Positions 36,301 through 41,583 of a DNA stretch of 41,583 nt are shown here, in pieces. The notes under the pieces were generated by a model, which ran no database searches, was not told where the DNA came from, and saw only the letters and a program-made list of their open reading frames with translations. The stretch lies in the NCBI GenBank assembly GCA_903824675.1, contig CAIJXV010000050.1, positions 1-41,583 of the forward strand. The letters run 5' to 3'. Origin of the DNA: an uncultured bacterium (GTDB lineage Bacteria > Verrucomicrobiota > Kiritimatiellia > CAIKKV01 > CAIJXV01). Each line of letters begins with the position of its first letter. Positions within the stretch are counted from its first letter, which is position 1. The position numbers were made by a program, and so were the translations under genes.

Positions 36301-37536
36301 TTATCGGCAGGTTTTCCAGGCCTCGATCAGCATTTCAATGCCGGCCCAGGGAGTATCGGGGAAAAGGGCATCGATCGGGTGCAAAATAAAGCGGTTCGTG
36401 GTGCCCAGAATTTTTACGGCGGACTGGACTTCGCGGCGAATCCGGTCGGCATTGCAAGTTTGAACCGACAGGGCATTCGTTCCCCCGACCAGCGTCATCC
36501 GGGAGCCGAGCAGGTCGCGGGCGCGTTCGAGGGGGATACGATCCTGGATGGGGTCGACAAAGTAGAGCACATCCACGCCGGCATCTGCGAGGCGGGGACC
36601 CAGGGTTTCGACCCCGGTGGTCATGACATAGCCGAATAGCTTGCCGTGACGATGGGCGGCGTGGGCCAGGGCTTGAATATGCGGGAAAAGGAATTGATCA
36701 AACAGAGCCGGCGACCAGAAATCCGTCGAAGAATACCAGCCCCGCTCACACACCAGGTCCACGCCGGGCGTGGTGGCGGCGAGTTCCACCCGGGCCAGAT
36801 CACATTCGGTGATCAGGTCGATCAGGCCGCCGAAAGCCACCGGATCATCCATCGCCAGCAGAACGGCGCCTTCGGTGCCGCAAAACCAAACCACTGCGTC
36901 CATTCCGAATCCGGCCCAGGCCTGCACGGGAACGCCTTCCTTTTCGGCGAAAGAGTGTACGGTTTGCATGCGGGTCTGGAATGCGGCGATCCCCGCGGCA
37001 TCCGGCTTGCGGTAAAGATGTTTTAAAGGACCCAGATCGGCGGCGCCGGTGACGATATGCCGGACGGCGCGGGGAATATTGTAATCCTCAATCAAGGGGA
37101 CGCAGTCGGGTTGAATCACCCAGCCCGTGCCGGGATCCTCGCCGGTTTTCCGGACCGCATGTCTCACTGAACCCGACGGGGTTTGATAATCGCGGATCAT
37201 GACGGGATATTGCGAATCCATTTTCCCCACACCAACGAGCGTGTCTTTCCACGTGACGTCCGGATCCCGGCCCCAGGGGACGGAGACATCGATGATATCG
37301 TCCACCCCGAGTTTGCGCCAGGCGAGGACGCGGCGGAAATCATCTTCGACCGTCCACGGCTGAGGAAGGGTATGCAGGTGTTCCAGGCGGCCCGAATACC
37401 AGAAGTTGCGGGGAACGCCATCGATTTCCCAGCGGAGTGAATCCGGGGCGGTCAGGCCGAAAGACCAGGTGGTCAGGGGGACATGATCGGCGGGTTTTCC
37501 CGTCCAAGCCGCCAGAATGCGTTCACGAGAGGTCAT
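36301..37536 (-). CDS. URO-D family protein 7 (no zinc ligands seen)
   Basis: ATG 37536 has AAAGG 8 nt upstream. The 411-residue protein begins 'TSRERILAAWTGKPADHVPLT', the usual superfamily opening, and has 'RGWYSSTDFWSPALFDQFL'. At the metal position it reads 'GYVMTTGVETLGP', lacking the HxC; the third position is 'FILHPIDALFPDT' with no Cys. So it likely has no zinc site and may bind its ligand in another way. RQAGR is absent. It is the first enzyme of the operon, 13 nt after the XRE-cupin regulator, followed by the FucI-like isomerase. The role is unknown. Confidence 0.82.
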   Translation of the reverse strand: MTSRERILAAWTGKPADHVPLTTWSFGLTAPDSLRWEIDGVPRNFWYSGRLEHLHTLPQPWTVEDDFRRVLAWRKLGVDDIIDVSVPWGRDPDVTWKDTLVGVGKMDSQYPVMIRDYQTPSGSVRHAVRKTGEDPGTGWVIQPDCVPLIEDYNIPRAVRHIVTGAADLGPLKHLYRKPDAAGIAAFQTRMQTVHSFAEKEGVPVQAWAGFGMDAVVWFCGTEGAVLLAMDDPVAFGGLIDLITECDLARVELAATTPGVDLVCERGWYSSTDFWSPALFDQFLFPHIQALAHAAHRHGKLFGYVMTTGVETLGPRLADAGVDVLYFVDPIQDRIPLERARDLLGSRMTLVGGTNALSVQTCNADRIRREVQSAVKILGTTNRFILHPIDALFPDTPWAGIEMLIEAWKTCR

Positions 37537-37549
37537 GCGAGTGCCTTTC

Positions 37550-38122
37550 TTAATATCGCGGGGGTGAATAGACGGTGATCAGGCGGACCGGGTCATCGGC
37601 GGGGTAGCCGCGGTGTACGGTTTGGCGTGGAACATAGAAGGAATCCCCGGGCCGGACGGTCAGAAGGGGGCGGCCTTTCAATTCAAGGCGAAGGGTTCCG
37701 CTGAGGACATAGCCGGCGACATCGCATTTCAGGCATTCGAAAGGGGGCGGCTTGGCGGTTGGAAATTGGGTTTCGTCGAGCATTTCGACCTGGACGTCCG
37801 TGTGTTTGGGGAAGACCAGCGTGTAACGGCGGGATTTATCGGCGATGAGCGGCATGGACTGGCGCGGATAGACGGGTCCCATTCCACTGGTCGGCGTTGT
37901 CGAAAAGAAGGCGCCGAGATCGGTTCCGAGGGCGGCGAGGATTTTGCGCAGAGTGGCGAGGCTGGGGGAATTGCGTCCGCGTTCGATGAAGGAGATCATA
38001 CCGGCGGTGACGTCGGCCGCCGCCGCCAGCTTCCGGATGGAGAGACCGGATCGGGCGCGGAGCGCCTGGAGTCGGCGTCCAAGTTCCGGATCGCGGTTGG
38101 GGCTGACCGATGGCTGTTTCAT
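37550..38122 (-). CDS. XRE family regulator with cupin domain, operon head
   Basis: ATG 38122 is preferred to 38191, which lies upstream of the palindromic operator. The 191-residue protein has an XRE HTH ('LGRRLQALRARSGLSIRKLA' and 'AADVTAGMISFIERGRNSP', residues about 13-70) and a C-terminal cupin ('AGYVLSGTLRLELKGRPLL', 'VRPGDSFYVPRQTVHRGYP', about 110-185) that probably senses a sugar or metabolite. Five genes follow in the same direction with gaps of 13, 12 and 77 nt and then overlaps, so it heads and likely controls the operon. No strong ribosome site precedes the ATG, in line with a near-leaderless start. Confidence 0.88.
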   Translation of the reverse strand: MKQPSVSPNRDPELGRRLQALRARSGLSIRKLAAAADVTAGMISFIERGRNSPSLATLRKILAALGTDLGAFFSTTPTSGMGPVYPRQSMPLIADKSRRYTLVFPKHTDVQVEMLDETQFPTAKPPPFECLKCDVAGYVLSGTLRLELKGRPLLTVRPGDSFYVPRQTVHRGYPADDPVRLITVYSPPRY

Positions 38123-38134
38123 AGGCGAGCAAAT

Positions 38135-38154
38135 TATTATACAGGCGTATAATA
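38135..38154 (-). promoter_or_regulatory. Perfect palindromic operator overlapping the XRE-cupin -10 box
   Basis: TATTATAC-AGGC-GTATAATA is a perfect inverted repeat with 8-bp arms and a 4-bp spacer. On the minus strand its right arm contains TATAAT (38136-38141), 13 nt before the ATG. Transcription would then start only about 6 nt before the start codon. A repressor bound here would block the promoter, so self-repression by the XRE protein released by the cupin's ligand is likely. Confidence 0.65.
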
Positions 38155-38201
38155 TGCAAGCGATTATTGGCCCGTCGGCGCGGCGGGCCAATAAAGGGGG
38201 G

Positions 38202-39275
38202 TCAGATGGTTTTCAGTTGGTAGGCTCGGGAGCCGAGGCCGATTTTTTCGGCGTGGGCAAACAGGGCTTCATAGCCGCGCTTGCCGATTTCCTGGACGAG
38301 GTCGCGGCCGGCCGCCTGGTTCAACAGGTCGATGGTGGCCTTGTCGATGGCGACGGGATCGTATGATGCCAGGATCCCGATGTCCGGGCAAACCGGCTTT
38401 TGCAGGAGGTCGAAGCAGTCGCATTCCGGGGTGAACTGCTGGCAGATATTGAGATAAAGAATCCGTTCCCCGATGCGTTCCTTGACGGCGGCGCAATATT
38501 CCACCAGGCGTTCCTGAAAGACCTCGCTGTTCGTTCCCCATTCGAATCCGATGGCGTCGAAGGCGCACATCGAAAGACACTGGCCGCAACCGATACATTT
38601 GGCCTGGGTCAGGGTAGCTTTCTTGCCGATCACGATGGCATCCACCGGACACCATTGGGCACACCGGCCGCAGGCGGTGCATTTCGCGGCATTGAATATC
38701 GGATGTCCGCCGAAGTGCATGGCCATTTTCCCTCCGCGATCCGCCAGTCCCATGGAGACGTTCTTGATGGTGGCGCCAAATCCGGCGGCGATGTGCCCGG
38801 TGGGGTGCGACACCACCAGGAGGCTGTCCATCATGCCCACGGCACTCCCGAGATAAGCCGTGCGGCAATGTTTTGCCCGGGGAACTTTCACCGCAATCCG
38901 GTCACCTCCGCGGAGACCGTCACTCATGATGATCGGGCACCCGATCGCCTCCGGCGTGAATCCATGTTCGTAGGCTTGCATCATATGGTCGACGGCATTG
39001 CTGCGGCGGCCTTTGTAGAGCGTGGCGCTGCCCGTGAGGAAGGGTTTGGCTTTGAGTGCGGTCAGTTTCGCAGCCAGTGCGCGGGTGATGGCGGGTTTGA
39101 TATGGCCGATATTGCGACCTTCACCGACATGCTGAAGAATGCCCACGAGCCGGCCGTGTCCGGCGAGCGCCTTGAGCCCGGCAGCTTCCGCGAGTTTCAA
39201 GGCTGCCAAGGCCGTTGTTTCCGACGACTGTTTATCCTTCAGGGGCGTGAACCAAACTTTGGAGGGTGTATTCAT
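38202..39275 (-). CDS. DUF362 domain protein with two 4Fe-4S ferredoxin clusters
   Basis: ATG 39275 (MNTPSKVWF) is chosen; ATG 39284 is 9 nt upstream in frame and either is possible. The protein of about 357 residues has the DUF362 domain ('IKPAITRALAAKLTALKA', 'GGDRIAVKVPRAKHC', 'GFGATIKNVSMGLADRGGK') with two CxxCxxCxxxC clusters, 'CTACGRCAQWCPVDA' and 'CIGCGQCLSMCAFDA', in the middle. DUF362 proteins handle electrons in uncharacterised redox or corrinoid-activation roles. Location beside a URO-D operon is suggestive because corrinoid proteins need reductive activation, but that link is inference. It runs towards the XRE operon with a 48-nt gap. Confidence 0.9.
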   Translation of the reverse strand: MNTPSKVWFTPLKDKQSSETTALAALKLAEAAGLKALAGHGRLVGILQHVGEGRNIGHIKPAITRALAAKLTALKAKPFLTGSATLYKGRRSNAVDHMMQAYEHGFTPEAIGCPIIMSDGLRGGDRIAVKVPRAKHCRTAYLGSAVGMMDSLLVVSHPTGHIAAGFGATIKNVSMGLADRGGKMAMHFGGHPIFNAAKCTACGRCAQWCPVDAIVIGKKATLTQAKCIGCGQCLSMCAFDAIGFEWGTNSEVFQERLVEYCAAVKERIGERILYLNICQQFTPECDCFDLLQKPVCPDIGILASYDPVAIDKATIDLLNQAAGRDLVQEIGKRGYEALFAHAEKIGLGSRAYQLKTI

Positions 39276-39284
39276 AGGGTGCAT

Positions 39285-39313
39285 CTTATCACCAAAGCAG
39301 TGAAACGCGTCAA
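39285..39313 (-). promoter_or_regulatory. Putative promoter of the DUF362 gene
   Basis: Minus-strand TTGACG (39308-39313) is followed after 17 nt by GATAAG (39285-39290). If used, it leaves a leader of only a few nucleotides before ATG 39275. Confidence 0.3.
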
Positions 39314-39344
39314 GGCGGAACCCATGCCCTCAATCCTCGCGTAA

Positions 39345-39730
39345 CCTCCGCGGTGCGGAGGTCCCCGACCTGGTCGGGCCGCGGGCAGACGCGCATCGCC
39401 CTCCAAACGTCAATCGATACAAGATGGATAGCTCGCCCCTGGATGCAAGACTCTGGCGATCCTGTGCATCCGGCAGTAAAGCCAGACCTATGGGCTGGCT
39501 TCCGGGAGAGCAGCCACGCGATGCGCTCTTAACCGGAACGATTCAGTGGCGATGATGAAACTGTAAACCACAATGCGATGAACCTCCTGACCGGCCATGG
39601 GGTATGAAGATCAAATCCATTTGCCCTGCAACTGAAAAGTCAGCCGCCGAAAGGTGATCGCTATTTCCGGGGTGGGCCGGGCGGTCCCTCGCACGGCCTT
39701 CTCGCTACGGCTACTGAACTGAATCGTTCC
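39345..39730 (+). ncRNA. Candidate structured RNA, possibly a group II intron domain I remnant
   Basis: No protein frame fits this gene-free stretch, but it is full of pairings: CCTCCGC/GCGGAGG (39345-39361), CCCGAC/GTCGGG (39364-39378), CTGGATGCA with TGCATCCGG (39439-39473), GCCAG/CTGGC (39481-39499), CTGA/TCAG around AAAG, and a long-range perfect 13-bp pair GGAACGATTCAGT (39535-39547) with ACTGAATCGTTCC (39718-39730). GTGCGG at 39354 resembles a group II intron 5' end (GTGYG) and GATGAAACTGTAAACCAC looks like intron domain I text, but no domain V or reverse transcriptase is present. It could also be another structured RNA. Direction is assumed from these motifs. Confidence 0.4.
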
Positions 39731-39769
39731 AGCCTAGGCGAGGATCGGGGCCTGCGGAATATCGGAAGG

Positions 39770-40993
39770 TCAAGAAACCCGAAGGATCAGGCCCTTGAGA
39801 TACTCGCCTTCGGGAAAGTTGGGCAAGAGGGGGTGGTCCGGGCCATGTCCGGTTTCGGCAAGGATACGAACCTCACGGCGGGCATCGAGGGCGGCGCCGG
39901 CGATGACTTTCCGGAAAAGGTCGCGGGACACGACCCCGGTACAGGAAAAGGTCGCCAGCAGCCCTCCGGGCCGCAGCAATTTCAGGGCCAGCAGATTGAG
40001 ATCCTTGTACCCCCGACAGGCGCCATCGACATGATCCTGGCCGGCGGCGAATTTCGGAGGATCGAGGACGATCAGATCGAATTGTCGCCGTTCATCGCGA
40101 AAGCGGCGAAACTGTTGAAAGGCATTGGCCTTGAGAATTTCCGCACGATCGGCGGTGCCGTTAAGTTCGTGATGGCGGAGCGCCATGTCCAGGGCGGGAG
40201 CCGATTCGTCCAGATGCAGGATGCGGGCGTGTGGGTGGGCGGCCGCCAGATAGACGCCAAAGGCGCCCGTATAAGAGAAAGCGTTCAGGATTGAAAATTC
40301 AGGGCTTTCCCAGTTTCGGGCAAAATCCGCGATCCGCCGCCGATTTCCCCGCTGGTCCAGATAATACCCGGTCTTTTGACCCTCCAGCAGATTGACCCGG
40401 AAGCGCAGTCCATTTTCACGGAACTCAATTTCCGGTTCGGGCAAGGCGCCATAGATCAGTCCTCCGGTGGGGGGAAGTCCTTCCCGTGCCCGGCTTTCGC
40501 TGTCACTCCGGTCAATAATGGCTGTGGGCTGGGCCACACGGACGAGGGCGTCCAATATTTCGGCCCGACGGGTTTCTACGCCGAGGGTTTGGAATTGGGT
40601 GACGCAAACCGATCCGAAGACGTCAACGATCAGTCCCGGAAAGCCGTCGGCTTCGGCGTTGATCCAACGAAAGGCGGTGGTGGCCTGGCGATTGGTGCCA
40701 TCCGAAAAATCGAGGCCGGCCAGGTGACGGGTGCGCAGGGCATCGCGAAAGCGGTTTTCGAAAAAAGCGCCATCAACGGTTTCCTCCGGACGACGGGTCC
40801 AGATCCGGAGGGCGATTTGGGAGCGGGAATTAAAGTAACCGCGCGCGAGCCAGTCGCCACCGGTGGTCAACAGGTCGACGGTTGCGCCGTCAGGCAGCCC
40901 GGCGGGATTAACGAGAGCGCCGGAAAAGACCCAGGGATGACCCTGGGCGAAGATTTTTTCCCGGGCGGGGATGAGACGGACGGAATCGGACAT
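39770..40993 (-). CDS. rlmI: RlmI-like class I SAM-dependent 23S rRNA cytosine methyltransferase
   Basis: ATG 40993 has AGGAG 6 nt upstream; a start at 41008 is less likely. The 407-residue protein has an N-terminal PUA-like domain ('HPWVFSGALVNPAG', 'WLARGYFN'), the linker 'LLEGQKTGYYLDQRGNRR' typical of RlmI, a Rossmann SAM domain ('ILNAFSYTGAFGVYLA'), 'LIVLDPPKFA' for the target base and 'LATFSCTGVV' with a candidate catalytic Cys. RlmI makes m5C1962 in 23S rRNA; RlmK/L relatives make other marks, so the exact target is inferred. It seems a housekeeping gene outside the sugar cluster. Confidence 0.88.
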   Translation of the reverse strand: MSDSVRLIPAREKIFAQGHPWVFSGALVNPAGLPDGATVDLLTTGGDWLARGYFNSRSQIALRIWTRRPEETVDGAFFENRFRDALRTRHLAGLDFSDGTNRQATTAFRWINAEADGFPGLIVDVFGSVCVTQFQTLGVETRRAEILDALVRVAQPTAIIDRSDSESRAREGLPPTGGLIYGALPEPEIEFRENGLRFRVNLLEGQKTGYYLDQRGNRRRIADFARNWESPEFSILNAFSYTGAFGVYLAAAHPHARILHLDESAPALDMALRHHELNGTADRAEILKANAFQQFRRFRDERRQFDLIVLDPPKFAAGQDHVDGACRGYKDLNLLALKLLRPGGLLATFSCTGVVSRDLFRKVIAGAALDARREVRILAETGHGPDHPLLPNFPEGEYLKGLILRVS

Positions 40994-41159
40994 GGGAACT
41001 CCTCGCAAATCAGTGAATGGGACGAATACCGAGCGAATAAAATATCATTTTATCAGTGCCGGACCAATAGAATTTGTAAAACGTATTCATCGCCCGCAAA
41101 CCCCTGCAAAGGGTCGGGTGCTCTCGGCCTCTGGTTGGCCGTTCTTCTCTTCCTTGGTG

Positions 41160-41492
41160 TTAGTCCGTGTAGGCTCTGCACGCCGGATGCTTGTTTCGTT
41201 TGAACAGGCGGTCCATGAAGCCAAGCGCATGGCCGCAGTTCTCGCACTGCCCGGCGGCCTGGCGTTTGGCCTTGACCTCCTGCACTCGCGCTTCCTCCGC
41301 TTTGCGTGCTTCTTCCTTCCTTCGTTCCTCTGCTCGACGCGCATCTTCTTTCTTGCGCTCATCTTCGCGTCTCTCCCTCTCTCGTCGGGCGTTCTCTTCT
41401 TCACGTCGTCTTTGTTCTGCCGTCCGGTAAGGGGGCCGGGAGTACGGAAGATTCTCCGGGCTGTACTGAGGTTGCCCCGTTTTGACGGACAC
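41160..41492 (-). CDS. Charged coiled-coil protein with C-terminal zinc motif
   Basis: The only in-frame start is GTG 41492, with no clear ribosome site, so the start is uncertain. The 110-residue protein has a long Arg/Glu-rich helix (about residues 25-80, 'EQRRREEENARRERERRE' and similar) and a C-terminal 'CENCGHALGFMDRLFKRNKH' followed by PAC, a CxxC...HxxC zinc-binding module. Function is unknown. It is next to the start of a transposase gene on the other strand. 41009-41159 holds nothing I recognise. Confidence 0.6.
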   Translation of the reverse strand: MSVKTGQPQYSPENLPYSRPPYRTAEQRRREEENARRERERREDERKKEDARRAEERRKEEARKAEEARVQEVKAKRQAAGQCENCGHALGFMDRLFKRNKHPACRAYTD

Positions 41493-41531
41493 GGGGGGAG
41501 AAGTGTATAAATGGGATTGGGAGGAACGCCA

Positions 41532-41583
41532 ATGCCTGAATTACACCAGCGATCATATGATGAGGAATTCAAGAGGAATGCCG
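41532..41583 (+). CDS. Start of a transposase gene, IS3-type OrfA-like (partial)
   Basis: GGGAGGAA (41519-41526) lies 5 nt before ATG 41532, opening MPELHQRSYDEEFKRNA at the right edge. 'R.YDEEFKRNAV' is the opening of many IS3-family OrfA (HTH) proteins. Only 17 codons are visible, so family and intactness cannot be checked, and the terminal inverted repeat is not identified. Confidence 0.55.
   Translation, partial: MPELHQRSYDEEFKRNA

Noticed and set aside
38400-39344. A 314-codon plus-strand open frame opposite the DUF362 gene
   Set aside because: The minus strand has two full ferredoxin clusters; the plus frame has no family features.
39345-39730. RNase P RNA, tmRNA or SRP RNA
   Set aside because: The conserved sequence blocks of these RNAs are not found on either strand.
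40376-41203. A 275-codon plus-strand open frame opposite the RlmI-like gene
   Set aside because: The minus-strand protein is conserved over this range; the plus frame is glycine-rich shadow sequence.

Overview
The window is a GC-rich bacterial chromosome segment with no rRNA or tRNA genes that I can see. Genes have ordinary Shine-Dalgarno starts and are packed into short operons. The protein mix suggests the Planctomycetota-Verrucomicrobiota-Chlamydiota group, most likely Kiritimatiellota or Lentisphaerota: many uroporphyrinogen-decarboxylase-like (URO-D-like) proteins, many different glycosidases, a YhcH protein beside a radical SAM enzyme, a DUF362 ferredoxin and a heparinase remnant. This placement is inference; there is no marker gene.

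Layout. 1-6.6 kb: a partial small regulator gene, a secreted multidomain glycosidase, a hairpin array, a beta-propeller hydrolase-like protein, a URO-D-like gene on the minus strand, and two divergent ribbon-helix-helix genes, one broken by an amber stop. 6.6-14.4 kb: a stand-alone C10-peptidase-propeptide-like protein, GH29 fucosidase, a second propeller protein, a NeuD/PglD-like acyltransferase, a MerR-like regulator, GH116 and a heparinase fragment. 14.5-18 kb: YhcH, an AmrS-type radical SAM enzyme and a URO-D-like protein in one overlapping operon, then an AraC regulator. 18.4-23 kb: VIT family metal transporter, GH27, a TIM-barrel hydrolase-like protein and a URO-D-like protein. 23-24 kb: a GIY-YIG gene between palindromic repeats. 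24-29.5 kb: minus-strand MBL-fold protein, tandem alpha/beta-hydrolase esterase and two URO-D-like genes. 30-38.2 kb: a six-gene minus-strand operon headed by an XRE-cupin regulator with a perfect operator; it holds a URO-D-like protein, a FucI/AraA-like isomerase, a frameshifted HEAT/nuclease gene, GH1 and a protein made of two fused URO-D domains. 38.2-41.6 kb: DUF362 ferredoxin, a candidate structured RNA, an RlmI-like rRNA methyltransferase, a coiled-coil/zinc protein and the start of a transposase gene.

Central theme: seven genes carrying eight URO-D domains are interleaved with glycosidases over about 33 kb. None has the RQAGR motif expected of heme-pathway HemE, and their metal-binding positions differ (HxC, HxD, or neither). 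Except for the first glycosidase, the sugar-active enzymes have no visible signal peptide, so the locus seems built to take apart imported oligosaccharides in the cytoplasm. I infer that the URO-D proteins may remove or transfer methyl groups from O-methylated sugars or other methylated compounds, but no corrinoid protein or known partner methyltransferase lies in the window.

The DNA between genes is also rich: a three-copy composite palindromic element with a conserved TACTAC core, a three-hairpin array, GIY-YIG-associated repeats, and a roughly 390-nt structured region that could be a group II intron remnant or an undescribed RNA.
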